Source of the DNA: Mycolicibacterium vulneris
GTDB taxonomy: Bacteria; Actinomycetota; Actinomycetes; Mycobacteriales; Mycobacteriaceae
Direction: 5' to 3'
NCBI RefSeq assembly: GCF_002104765.1
Contig: NZ_NCXM01000021.1
Span: forward strand, 1-64,000
Length of the DNA stretch: 64,000 nt
Made by a program: the position numbers and the translations under genes. Below are positions 53,981 through 63,175 of the stretch, in pieces; position 1 is the first letter of the stretch; every line of letters begins with the position of its first letter. The notes beneath the pieces were generated by a model. The model saw only the letters and a program-made list of their open reading frames with translations, did not search any database and was not told the DNA's origin.

Positions 53981-55822
53981 ATGGAATCCACGACAGACGA
54001 GGCCTTCGAGGCCCTGTTGCGCTACATCCGGGATTCGCGCGGCTTCGACTTCACCGGTTACAAGCGCACGTCCCTGATCCGCCGCGTCAAGCACCGGATG
54101 GATCAGGCGGGCTACACCGCGTTCGACGAGTACCTCGATTTTCTGCAGGTCAGCTCGGACGAGTTCACCGCGCTCTTCAACACCATCCTGATCAACGTCA
54201 CCTCCTTCTTCCGCGACCCGGACGCCTGGGAGTTCGTCAGCACCGAGGTCATTCCGCGGCTGCTGGCCGAGCGCGGTCCCGGCGATCCGATTCGGGTGTG
54301 GAGCGCCGGCTGCGCCTCGGGACAGGAGGCCTACACCTTGGCGATACTGCTGGCCGAAGCGCTGGGACCCGACGGGTTCCGGCAGCGGGTCAAAATCTAC
54401 GCCACCGATGTCGACGATTGTGCGCTCGCCGAGGCGCGTAGCGCCTCCTACGACGCCAAGGCGGTCGAACCCGTACCTGCAGACCTTTTAGGTCGCTACT
54501 TCGAACATGCCAACGGCCGCTACCTTTTTCACAAGGACCTGCGCCGCGCGGTCATCTTCGGCCGTAATGACTTGGTCAAGGATGCGCCGATCTCGCGTGT
54601 CGATCTGTTGGTGTGCCGCAACAGCCTGATGTATCTCAATGCCGAGACGCAGCGAAACGTGTTGAGGCGCCTGCATTTTGCGCTTGTGCCGCAGGGTACG
54701 CTGTTCCTCGGGCACGCCGAGATGCTGCTGAGCCACGGCGACCGATTCTTACCGCTGAACTTGAAACACCGGATTTTCCGCAAGTCGGTCGGATCCCTCG
54801 GTGGTATAGAACGCTACGACCCGAATTCGGCGATCCACGAGCGCACTGTGGACCGTTCGGGGTTGACGACAGTGCGCGACTTGGCCTTTCGCGCCAGCCC
54901 GGTGGCCCAGATCGTGATCACCGGCGAGGACACCGTCGCGATGATCAACCAGCAGGCGGAGACCATCTTCGGGCTCTCGGCCCGCGACATCGGCCGGTTG
55001 CTGAGCGACCTCGAGGTGTCATACCGTCCCGTGGAGCTGCGCGCCTACCTGGAGCAGGCCAAGGTGGAGCGGCGCTCGGCACGAATCCAGGACGTCAAAT
55101 GGCAGCGGCCGGGTGCCGATACGGTGTGGTTCGAGATCCACGTCAATCCGCTGGTCGACGCCGAGAACGGCCTGCTCGGTGTGTCGATCGTGTTCTTCGA
55201 CGTCTCGGCGACCCGCGCGCTGCTGGACAAGGTCGTCCAAACCAACCGCCAGTTGGAGGCGGCCTACGAGGAGCTGCAGTCCACCAACGAAGAACTCGAA
55301 ACCACCAACGAGGAACTGCAATCCACCGTTGAGGAACTCGAGACCACGAACGAGGAGCTGCAGTCCACCAACGAAGAACTCGAGACGATGAACGAGGAGC
55401 TGCAGTCCACCAACGATGAGCTGCACACCATCAACGACATGTTGCGCGAACGCAGCCTGGAGCTCGACGAAGCGAAGCATTTCCAGGATTCGCTGATCGA
55501 CTCGGTCCGGATGGGCATGGTGGTGGTCGACCGCGAGATGAAGGTCGTCCTTTGGAACCGCGGCTGCGAAGAGCTCTGGGGGCTGCGCGCGGACGAGACG
55601 ACGGGATCCGGCCTGACCAGTCTGGACATCGGCCTGCCGCTCGACGCTGTGCGGCCCCTGATCGGCAACGCCTTCGTCGACCCGGAGAGCTCCGGTGACG
55701 TCGTGGTGGAGGCGGTCAACCGGCGCGGCCGCCCGGCCAGGGTGCGCATCATCTGCACGTCGTTCCGCTCGAGCGAGGGCACGGTCGGCGGGGCGCTGCT
55801 GCTGATGGAGGTCGTGGGCTAG
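53981..55822 (+). CDS. CheR methyltransferase - PAS - coiled-coil - PAS protein
   Basis: A 613-residue protein. Residues 1 to about 275 are CheR: NVTSFFRDPDAWEF, the SAM motif VWSAGCASGQEAYTLAIL, YATDVDDCALAEAR and the DLLVCRNSLMYL motif. A PAS domain follows (about 300-415), then a heptad coiled coil (about 425-490) made of repeated EELQSTNEELET units, then a second PAS (about 500-610). In fused CheB-CheR-PAS-kinase proteins the same coiled coil precedes the kinase; here there is no kinase domain. It could methylate glutamates of a receptor or signalling protein. ATG 53981 used. Its stop shares CTAG with the convergent gene. Confidence 0.9.
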   Translation: MESTTDEAFEALLRYIRDSRGFDFTGYKRTSLIRRVKHRMDQAGYTAFDEYLDFLQVSSDEFTALFNTILINVTSFFRDPDAWEFVSTEVIPRLLAERGPGDPIRVWSAGCASGQEAYTLAILLAEALGPDGFRQRVKIYATDVDDCALAEARSASYDAKAVEPVPADLLGRYFEHANGRYLFHKDLRRAVIFGRNDLVKDAPISRVDLLVCRNSLMYLNAETQRNVLRRLHFALVPQGTLFLGHAEMLLSHGDRFLPLNLKHRIFRKSVGSLGGIERYDPNSAIHERTVDRSGLTTVRDLAFRASPVAQIVITGEDTVAMINQQAETIFGLSARDIGRLLSDLEVSYRPVELRAYLEQAKVERRSARIQDVKWQRPGADTVWFEIHVNPLVDAENGLLGVSIVFFDVSATRALLDKVVQTNRQLEAAYEELQSTNEELETTNEELQSTVEELETTNEELQSTNEELETMNEELQSTNDELHTINDMLRERSLELDEAKHFQDSLIDSVRMGMVVVDREMKVVLWNRGCEELWGLRADETTGSGLTSLDIGLPLDAVRPLIGNAFVDPESSGDVVVEAVNRRGRPARVRIICTSFRSSEGTVGGALLLMEVVG

Positions 55823-56727
55823 TCGGCCGCGATGCGGCCCGACGACCTGTCCGGCCATCGGGTGGAGGCTTCCTCGGCGGCCTGATGAGCCAGTTGCGCG
55901 CGGCAACGCGACTCCTCGGCCCGGCGCCGTGCCACGGCCACCGTCTCCTGTGTAACACCGAATCCCGCCGTCAGTTCCTTGCGGCGGCGTTCAAGCTCGG
56001 CGGCGCGCAGCCGGGCGAGCTCACCCCGCGCCGCAGCACTGTTCGTGCTGAAACTCGGCGGCAGCCGGTCGAGAACGTCGTACGTGGTGATGGTGGCATC
56101 GGACCGGTCCAGCGGAGGTTGTGCCGGCGGTTCTCGCCGCGGGGGAAGCGCCGCCCCTCCGACAATGGCGGTCAGGACGCCGGCGATTTCGCCGACGTCG
56201 AGTACCAGATCGGCGCCGGCCCGTGCGGCAGCGATCGGCATCGACGGGTACTGCGCGGTCCCCGGGCTTTGGGCGATGACGACGGCACCGGCCCGCTTCA
56301 TCGTGACGGTGCCCTCCGCGCCGTCGTGTCCGGAGCCCGACAGCACCACGGCGACGCTGCGCGGGCCGTAGGACCCAGCGATTGATGCCAGCAGGACGTC
56401 GAACACCAGCACCTGATGCCGCTGCGCATCGCGCAGGCGACAGCGGCCCTTCGCGCTCAGTTGCAGCAGCACGCCCGGTGGACACACGATCACTTGTCCG
56501 GGGTGCACGACCAGCCCGTCCTGCGCCCAACCGATCGCGCGTCCCGTTTGCCTGCGCAGGATCGTGGTCAGCAGGCTGTCGTGACCGCCAAGGTGTTGCT
56601 GCACGACGACGGCGGCGGGAAAGTCGGAAGGCAGATTTCGCAAAACAGTCGACAGCGCTTCCAAACCACCCGCCGACGCCAGCAGGACCACCAGCTGAAC
56701 GCCTCGGCCGTGCCCATCAGTCGTCAC
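55819..56727 (-). CDS. Second CheB-type methylesterase, with coiled-coil C-terminus
   Basis: A 302-residue protein with the CheB catalytic triad: LLASAGGLEAL (Ser18), VQQHLGGHD (His45) and VLSGSGHDGAEG (Asp). No receiver domain. From about 225 the C-terminus is charged and helical (RGELARLRAAELERRRKEL). GTG 56727 gives the normal N-terminus; the frame upstream to 56808 is unlike the family. It is convergent with the cheR gene, sharing the palindromic CTAG (55819-55822). Confidence 0.87.
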   Translation of the reverse strand: MTTDGHGRGVQLVVLLASAGGLEALSTVLRNLPSDFPAAVVVQQHLGGHDSLLTTILRRQTGRAIGWAQDGLVVHPGQVIVCPPGVLLQLSAKGRCRLRDAQRHQVLVFDVLLASIAGSYGPRSVAVVLSGSGHDGAEGTVTMKRAGAVVIAQSPGTAQYPSMPIAAARAGADLVLDVGEIAGVLTAIVGGAALPPRREPPAQPPLDRSDATITTYDVLDRLPPSFSTNSAAARGELARLRAAELERRRKELTAGFGVTQETVAVARRRAEESRCRAQLAHQAAEEASTRWPDRSSGRIAAD

Positions 56728-56917
56728 CTCATCAAGTCTCCACCTTGTCGACCCGCCGCCATAGCCTCGCGGTATCCGAGGCCGCCCCGGCTCGTCTTGG
56801 CAGCTCACATGGGGTCCGATAGACGAATCCCCGGGGCAACATGCGAAGAGGCCGTCCGGTCTGTTTTGCGGGTATCGGCGAGGGTATGCCAGCTGCTATT
56901 GGTGGAGGGAATTGCAG

Positions 56918-58126
56918 TTGAGGATTGCAATCGTCAGCGGCGACGACGTCGTCGGAGAGGACCCGGAGCAGGTGTGTGCCGCGCTGGCGGCCCACGGCCA
57001 CGACGCCACCGTGTGTCTCCGACGAGCCGGTCGGCGCTCGGTGCAGGCAGCTGACGACGGCTACTACCACTGTCTGTCGGTTCCGGTCGGCCCGCGCAAG
57101 GCCGAATCACCCGTCGACGTCCTGCCCTATGCGGGGGACTGGGCCGCCAAACTCGAGCGGGCCTGGTCGAGAGGGCAACCCGACGTCGTGCACGCCTACG
57201 GCTGGCTGGGTGGCCTGTCCGCTCAGTTGGCCGCCCGCCGTCAGCGTATCCCGGTCGTGCAGACATTCCTGGGTCTGGCCGCTACCTCGCGTGGCCAGGC
57301 CGAAGCCGAGCGCGCCAGCGAACGCGAGCGCATCGAACCGCTCCTGGCGCGCAGCGCGAGCTGGGTAACGGGCGAAAGCAGCGCGGACGTCGAAGTGCTG
57401 GCCCGGCTGCGTCGCCGCCGGACCCGAGTGTCCATCCTGACCTGCGGCGTGGACGCCGAGCGCTATTGCCCGACCGGCCCGGCGGCCTCGCGAAACGGCC
57501 TGCGGCGCGTTCTGTGCGCGACACCGAATGCTCTGTGGCGCAGCGGCGTCGATATCGCGATCCGCGCTTTGCCCAAGGTGCGTGGCGCCGAGTTGGTGAT
57601 CGCGGAGAGTGACGCCACGAATGCTGACCACAATGAGGCGCGGGCCCGGCTGCAACATCTCGCGGCGCAGTTGGGCGTCGCCGACCGCGTCAGCTTTGCC
57701 GGTACGGTCGCCGATGACGATATGCCGAAGCTGATGCGGTCCGCCGACGTGGTGGTGTGCACTCCCCGACAACCACCACGGTCCACCACCGTATTACAGG
57801 CCATGGCCAGCGGGGTGGTCGTGGTCGCGGCCACCGTGGGTGTGTTGGCCGACGTCGTACTCGACGACATCACCGGCCTCCTGCTAGCGCCGGAGAATCC
57901 CCCCGGCCTGGCCGCCGCGTTGAGAAAACTTCTGGGCCAGAGCTTTCAGTGCCAGAGCATGGGTGCCGCGGGCCGCAGCCGTGCCGTGTCGCGCTTCGCG
58001 TGGGAGCGGATAGCGCTCGACGTGCTGAATATTTACGAGAGCACCGGTTTGCCGTATCGGGCGTCGATTAGTTACGGCGGCGCGGTGATGCCGGCCGCCG
58101 AGGGCCTCTTGCAGGGCCGGCCATGA
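56918..58126 (+). CDS. Family 4 glycosyltransferase
   Basis: A 402-residue GT-B enzyme: MRIAIVSGDDVVGEDPEQV at the start, VVHAYGWLGGLSAQLA in the N-domain and, in the C-domain, DRVSFAGTVADDDMPKLMRSADVVVCTP with VLQAMASGVVVVAATVG as the nucleotide-sugar region. TTG 56918 is preferred since GGAGGG lies about 8 nt upstream; an upstream TTG at 56912 would be too near. Its stop overlaps the AraC start (ATGA). Acceptor unknown. Confidence 0.88.
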   Translation: MRIAIVSGDDVVGEDPEQVCAALAAHGHDATVCLRRAGRRSVQAADDGYYHCLSVPVGPRKAESPVDVLPYAGDWAAKLERAWSRGQPDVVHAYGWLGGLSAQLAARRQRIPVVQTFLGLAATSRGQAEAERASERERIEPLLARSASWVTGESSADVEVLARLRRRRTRVSILTCGVDAERYCPTGPAASRNGLRRVLCATPNALWRSGVDIAIRALPKVRGAELVIAESDATNADHNEARARLQHLAAQLGVADRVSFAGTVADDDMPKLMRSADVVVCTPRQPPRSTTVLQAMASGVVVVAATVGVLADVVLDDITGLLLAPENPPGLAAALRKLLGQSFQCQSMGAAGRSRAVSRFAWERIALDVLNIYESTGLPYRASISYGGAVMPAAEGLLQGRP

Positions 58127-59217
58127 CCACCACGACAGGCGGGATCGACGGCAAGGTTCCCGAGTTGGTCATCGATTCCGCCGAGGGAACGCGCGGGGGT
58201 ACGCGGTCCGACTACTGCCCGGGCCGCCCTGGGCTCTCAGCGGATGCCGAGCATGGGTTCCGCCCGGCTGCCGTGCAGTACAAGCAGTTTCGCACCGCCG
58301 ATGCACATGCGGCGCGGCAATTTTTCGCGGGCACATATCGACCGGGCTGGCGAATCTCCGGGCTCGGCAGCCACGCGGCGGTGTCGCACCGGCGCAGCGA
58401 CGCGGGCCTGATGACGGTCGACGAGGTGATGATCCAGGGGCGCGTGACGCTCGAGATTCCGGCGGCCGACACTATCGTGGTGATCCAGCCGCGGGCCGGC
58501 TCGTTGAGCGTCGTGGGCGGCCCCGTGGCGACCACGGACTTCCCGATTCTCGTCGCCCACGGGATGTCCTGCGTATTGCACTGCAACGGTGCACGTTTCG
58601 ATGTGGTGACCGTCGAGGCGGACGTGCTGCACAAGGTCGCCGCGGACTGGCGCACGTCGCTGGCGCAGCAGACCCAATTCGTGAACTGGCGGCCGCGTTC
58701 GCGTGCCGCCGTGCGGGCGTGGCATCGAGCGCTGGACTACGCGGTTGCCACGCTGGCCTCTGCCGACACCGCTCAGCAGCCGCTGATCGCCACGGGCATG
58801 GCCACCCTATTGGCGGGTGCGCTGCTTGAGTGTTACCCGTCCAACCTGACCGAACAGGATCCGGCCAGCGACCTTGCGCTGCCCGAAACCCTCAAGGAGG
58901 CGGTGGCTTTCATTCACCGCCACACCAACGAGGACATCGGCATCAACGATGTCGCCGACGCGGTGCACCTGACGCCCCGAGCGGTCCAGTACCTGTTTCG
59001 CCGGCAGCTCGACACGACGCCGACGGAGTACATGCGCCGCGTCCGGCTCGGCCACGCCCATCGAGAGCTGGTGGCGGCGACCCCCGCCGCATCCACCGTC
59101 AGCGAAATCGCCCAGCGGTGGGGGTTCGCGCATACCGGCCGGTTCGCGGTGCTCTACCGACAGACCTACGGCCAGAGCCCACACACCACGCTGCGGCAGC
59201 AGGCCTCACCGTCCTGA
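58123..59217 (+). CDS. AraC-family transcriptional regulator
   Basis: A 364-residue protein with a cupin-like N-terminal region and an AraC DNA-binding C-terminus (about 260-355): TNEDIGINDVADAVHLTPRA, LFRRQLDTTPTEYMRRVRL and IAQRWGFAHTGRFAVLYRQ. The N-terminal half resembles the AraC-binding-like domains of mycobacterial regulators (FFAGTYRPGW). ATG 58123 overlaps the glycosyltransferase stop, so the two are translationally coupled, suggesting that it regulates its own operon. Confidence 0.9.
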   Translation: MTTTTGGIDGKVPELVIDSAEGTRGGTRSDYCPGRPGLSADAEHGFRPAAVQYKQFRTADAHAARQFFAGTYRPGWRISGLGSHAAVSHRRSDAGLMTVDEVMIQGRVTLEIPAADTIVVIQPRAGSLSVVGGPVATTDFPILVAHGMSCVLHCNGARFDVVTVEADVLHKVAADWRTSLAQQTQFVNWRPRSRAAVRAWHRALDYAVATLASADTAQQPLIATGMATLLAGALLECYPSNLTEQDPASDLALPETLKEAVAFIHRHTNEDIGINDVADAVHLTPRAVQYLFRRQLDTTPTEYMRRVRLGHAHRELVAATPAASTVSEIAQRWGFAHTGRFAVLYRQTYGQSPHTTLRQQASPS

Positions 59218-59227
59218 TTTTGCCGGA

Positions 59228-60679
59228 TCACCCGTTCAGTTTGTGCAGCAGTTGGTTCGCGGCGTAGCGGCCGCTGGCCAGCGCACCCGTCACGGTGGAC
59301 GGGTTGTCGACGCCCACAGCCTCGCCTGCCAGATAGAGCCGGTCGCCGATCGATTGCTGCAGCCGTCGGCGGTCGTCCAGGCCGGAGCCGGGCGGGTGAA
59401 ACGAATACGCGCCGAGGGCGTACGGGTCGCTGGTCCAGCTCGACGTTCGCACATCCGTCAGCGCGACGTTGTCGCCGAACAGCCGGCGGGCCACAGGTAG
59501 CGCGCCGGCCAGCAGATCCTTTGGCGCGCAGGATTCCACGAATCGTCCCCGCCCGCCGCCGTGGAGGGCCACGGCGATGGGACCGGCGGTGCTCGGCAAG
59601 GTGAACCATTGCGACCACAGCCCGCCTTCCGGACCGATGTACTGATAGAAAGCGTTGTCCGCCTTCCACGTTCGTTGATCGAAGCGGAAGAAGCTCTTGG
59701 ATAACGCCCCGAAGCCCAGCGCCCGCACGGCCTGGGCATGGGTATCGGGCAGCGGCGGATCGAAGGCGATCGCACCAGATTTCAGCACGCCGAGGGGTAC
59801 CGTCACGATCGCGGCGGGTCCCTGGAACGATCTGTCCTTGGTCCGCACGATGACGGCGCCGTCGCGCTGCACGATCCCGGTGACGGGCGAGTTGAGCTCG
59901 ATGGCAAGTCCGTCGGCGAGCGATTTCGGCAGGGCGTCATAGCCGTTCGTGATGACGTCCTGGTCGCCGCCGGCGTAGTCACCCTTGTCAAAGCTGCCGG
60001 CCGAGAGTTGGTTGGCGTCGGCCGCGTATTCGTCCTCGACCTCGGTGGTGAGGTAGAACGCCAGCTGCGTGCGATCGGCCGCGGACAGCCGTGCGCTGTC
60101 GGCGGCGGCTTGTACGGCGGCGCCCAGACTCCCCGCACCGGCCTGACCGCGCGCCCGCTCGACGAACGATCGCCAGGTTGCGCTGTGGTAATCCAGCGGC
60201 GCCACGGCGGGATCCACCGCGAGCTCGGCCCACCCGTAATAGTCGGTGCTGACCAGCTGGGCCCCTGCCCGCCGGGCCAGCTCGGTCAGCGGGTTGTCCG
60301 TCGTGCCGTGAATCCACGACGCGCCCATTTCCAGCGGCGTGCCCCAGTCACGGTCGGTACACACCCTGCCGCCGATGCGGCCGCGGGCTTCGATGATGCG
60401 TACCGGCCGTCCGGCGTCGGCCAGGCTGCGGGCGGCGGACAGACCCGCCATCCCGGCGCCGACGACAAGGGTCGACGTGGTGTCCGCCGGCCGGAGTGGA
60501 TCGGACGGGCGCCCGCTCGCGCGCGTCGACGGGTTCGGCGCGCAGGCGGCCGTCAGCCCACCGCCGGCCATGCCGGTCGCGGCCGCGAAGAATGCCCGAC
60601 GCGACAACCCAGACACGGGTCTAAGCGTCTCATAAGAATCGTTTGCCGGATTTCCCAAAAGCGAACCGAACTTAGGCAT
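59228..60679 (-). CDS. Tat-exported flavin amine oxidase
   Basis: A 483-residue FAD enzyme. The N-terminus has a twin-arginine signal (SRRAFFAAATG near 26) and a lipobox-like TAAC at about 43-46, so it is probably an exported, lipid-anchored protein. The FAD motif is LVVGAGMAGLSAARSLA (residues about 72), then ARGRIGGRV, and YLAGEAVG near the end. Similar to plant polyamine oxidases and monoamine oxidases. ATG 60679 gives a 25-residue n-region; a GTG near 60616 (VSGLSRR) is an alternative start. Confidence 0.87.
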   Translation of the reverse strand: MPKFGSLLGNPANDSYETLRPVSGLSRRAFFAAATGMAGGGLTAACAPNPSTRASGRPSDPLRPADTTSTLVVGAGMAGLSAARSLADAGRPVRIIEARGRIGGRVCTDRDWGTPLEMGASWIHGTTDNPLTELARRAGAQLVSTDYYGWAELAVDPAVAPLDYHSATWRSFVERARGQAGAGSLGAAVQAAADSARLSAADRTQLAFYLTTEVEDEYAADANQLSAGSFDKGDYAGGDQDVITNGYDALPKSLADGLAIELNSPVTGIVQRDGAVIVRTKDRSFQGPAAIVTVPLGVLKSGAIAFDPPLPDTHAQAVRALGFGALSKSFFRFDQRTWKADNAFYQYIGPEGGLWSQWFTLPSTAGPIAVALHGGGRGRFVESCAPKDLLAGALPVARRLFGDNVALTDVRTSSWTSDPYALGAYSFHPPGSGLDDRRRLQQSIGDRLYLAGEAVGVDNPSTVTGALASGRYAANQLLHKLNG

Positions 60680-60735
60680 AAGATCGTCTCATCCTTAGCT
60701 GCGGCAATGGGGCTGCGTTCGAGGGGGGAGCGGTG

Positions 60736-61701
60736 ATGAGTGCTCGACGATCGGCTCGCCCAATTGACCCTTTCCCCGACCAGTTGCCGCCGAGTGAGAC
60801 GGTGTCAGTCCCGGCGGCCGACGGCACCCGGCTGCACGCCGAGGTGTTCGGGCCGCCCGACGGTTATCCGATCGTCTTGGCCCACGGCATCACCTGCGCG
60901 ATCAGGGCGTGGGCCTATCAGATCGCCGACCTGTCCAACGACTACCGGGTGATCGCCTTCGATCACCGCGGCCACGGCCGAAGCGGCGTGCCCCGACCCA
61001 AGGACTACAGCCTCAAACACCTTGCCTCCGACCTGGATTCGGTGCTCGAAGCGACGCTGGCGCCCCACGAGCGGGCCGTGATCGCCGGTCACTCGATGGG
61101 CGGCATCACGATCGCGGCGTGGTCTGAGCGCTACGGCCACAAGGTTCCCCGCCGCGCCGACGCCGTCGCGCTGATCAACACCACCACCGGAGACCTGATC
61201 CGACAGGTGCAACTGCTGCCGGTGCCGTACGGGTTGTCGCCCGCCCGAGTTCTCGCCGGGCGCGCCTTGATCAACGCGTTCGGTGGCTTCCCGGTCCCGG
61301 GTCCCGCCCGGATCCCGAGCCGCTACGTGGTGGCGATGCTGGCGACCGGACGAGACGCCGATCCGAGCATCGCCAGGCTCGTCTACGAGCTCTTCGAGAA
61401 GACGTCACCGGCGGGGCGGGCCGGCTGCGCGAGGGCGCTGGTCACGTCGCTGGGGTCGCGGTATCTCAACCTGGACGGCCTGACGGTGCCGACGTTGGTC
61501 ATCGGCAGCGAACGCGACCGCCTGACCCCGATCAGCCAGTCGCGCAGGATCGCACGCACGGCACCCAACCTGATCGAGCTGGTCGAGCTGCCCGGCGGTC
61601 ACTGCTCGATGCTGGAACACCCGCGCGAGGTGAATCGTCAGTTGCGCGCACTCGCCGAGATGGCGGTACACAACGCCGCCAACCGGCGGATCAGTTCATA
61701 G
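60736..61701 (+). CDS. Alpha/beta hydrolase
   Basis: A 321-residue serine hydrolase: oxyanion HGITCAIRAW near 53, nucleophile AGHSMGGIT (Ser about 116), aspartate in VIGSERDRLTP, histidine in GGHCSMLEHP. It belongs to the large esterase/lactonase set. ATG 60736 has GGGGAG about 7 nt upstream; GTG 60733 is adjacent. The stop overlaps the convergent aofH stop region (61696-61701). Confidence 0.87.
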   Translation: MSARRSARPIDPFPDQLPPSETVSVPAADGTRLHAEVFGPPDGYPIVLAHGITCAIRAWAYQIADLSNDYRVIAFDHRGHGRSGVPRPKDYSLKHLASDLDSVLEATLAPHERAVIAGHSMGGITIAAWSERYGHKVPRRADAVALINTTTGDLIRQVQLLPVPYGLSPARVLAGRALINAFGGFPVPGPARIPSRYVVAMLATGRDADPSIARLVYELFEKTSPAGRAGCARALVTSLGSRYLNLDGLTVPTLVIGSERDRLTPISQSRRIARTAPNLIELVELPGGHCSMLEHPREVNRQLRALAEMAVHNAANRRISS

Positions 61702-63042
61702 CAAGGCGGTGATCTCGGCGGCCGCGCGCTGCCCGGAGCGGATCGCCCCGTCGAGGAACCCGGTCCACTCGTCGGCGGTTTCGGTGCCGGCCCAGTGAAT
61801 CGGCCCGACCGGTTCGCGCAGCCATGGCCCGAACCGGGTCCACGACCCCGGCGGGACCGCGGCGGTGGGGCCGCCGGGCGCGAATTCCTCCACCCCCCAA
61901 CAATGATCCACGTAATCCAGGGGTTTGAGCGCGTCATCACCGAAAAGCGTTGCGAAACAGCGCAACGCGTCGCGGCGACGCTGATCGCTGGGCAGCGAGT
62001 CGAAGGCGCGGGCGTCGACAAAACCCATCAGGATGCCGGGACCGTCCGGGTGCGGGCTGACGTCGAAGGTGATGAAAACCGGGCCCTCGTCGGACAGCGC
62101 CTGCCCGGAAAAGCCGTTGGTCCGCCAGAACGGCGTGGAATAGGCCGCATACGCCTTGCTGAGCCGGCCCTGCGGCCAATGCCGGGCGAGTTGCTCGTAC
62201 TCGGCGGGCAGCGGGGGAGTGAACTCGATCGAGGCGCGGTGGGCCGGCGGGATGGCGACGATGACGAACCCGGCCTCGGTCTCGCCGACATCGGTCGTGA
62301 CGGTGACGCCCGCGCCGTGGCGCTCGATTCGGCGCACCGGGGCGTTGAGCACCACCCGGGTGCCCAGTTCGGCGGCCGCGGCCTCGGCGATCTGTTGGGT
62401 GCCACCGGGGAAGCGGTCCTGTTGGGCACCGTCCTGGACGTCGAGCAGCCGGTCCAGGCCGCCGGCCGCGTGCGCGTAGCGGGCGGCGTGCAGCATCGAC
62501 ACGTCGTCGGGTTCACATCCCCAGGTCACCCGCGCCACGATCGCCAGCAGGTCGTGTGAGGAAGCGGTCGCCCGCACCGAGCGCAACCAGCCGCCGAGCG
62601 ACATGTCGTCGAGCTCACGCGCCCGTCGGGCGTCCCAAGGCGCCGCCAGCGGGATGCTGCGCGCGATCCTGTCGAACTGCCACCGCAGCCGGCCGATGTC
62701 CACCAGTCCGGTCAGCGAAAGCTTGGGGATGGTGCCGTGATACGCGTGCGTCCACCCGCGCCAATGGATGAGGTTCTTGCCGTCGTGGTGCGTCGGGGTG
62801 GTCGGGACGTCGAGTTCGGCGGCCATCGCCAAGACGGCGTCCTGGGTCGGCCCGACGAAAGTGCCGCCCAGATCGGCCGGCAATCCGGCGACGCTGCCGG
62901 TCAACGACCGTCCGCCGACCCGGTCGCGACCCTCGAAAACCACCACGTCATGGCCCTGTTGATACAGCTCGCGCGCCGCGGCGAGTCCGGCAAAGCCCGC
63001 ACCGACCACGACAACGTCGACAATCCGCGGGGGTTTTGACAC
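61696..63042 (-). CDS. aofH: Flavin-containing monoamine oxidase AofH
   Basis: A 448-residue amine oxidase, the same length as M. tuberculosis AofH (Rv3170) as I recall it: FAD motif VVVVGAGFAGLAAARELY, GRDRVGGRSLTG, VTWGCEPDDVSMLHAARY, FITFDVSPHPDGPGILMGF and IHWAGTETADEWTGFLDG. It oxidises amines to imines with H2O2 release. The GTG start is at 63042. It is convergent with the alpha/beta hydrolase and divergent from the transporter gene. Confidence 0.93.
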   Translation of the reverse strand: MSKPPRIVDVVVVGAGFAGLAAARELYQQGHDVVVFEGRDRVGGRSLTGSVAGLPADLGGTFVGPTQDAVLAMAAELDVPTTPTHHDGKNLIHWRGWTHAYHGTIPKLSLTGLVDIGRLRWQFDRIARSIPLAAPWDARRARELDDMSLGGWLRSVRATASSHDLLAIVARVTWGCEPDDVSMLHAARYAHAAGGLDRLLDVQDGAQQDRFPGGTQQIAEAAAAELGTRVVLNAPVRRIERHGAGVTVTTDVGETEAGFVIVAIPPAHRASIEFTPPLPAEYEQLARHWPQGRLSKAYAAYSTPFWRTNGFSGQALSDEGPVFITFDVSPHPDGPGILMGFVDARAFDSLPSDQRRRDALRCFATLFGDDALKPLDYVDHCWGVEEFAPGGPTAAVPPGSWTRFGPWLREPVGPIHWAGTETADEWTGFLDGAIRSGQRAAAEITALL

Positions 63043-63175
63043 GCGGTCTAGTGAACCGCATTTCTGCGGTTTTCACGGCGATTTCTGCAAGCTAACCGCC
63101 GAACCGCCGGGCGTTTCGCATCACCGCGATGGCAAACATACGCCAACCTGGCACTGTTAATTACGCTGCGACCAC

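Noticed and set aside
55270..55440. Short-period DNA repeat that could be mistaken for CRISPR or VNTR
   Set aside because: It encodes the heptad coiled coil of the CheR-PAS protein; no spacers and the frame is intact.
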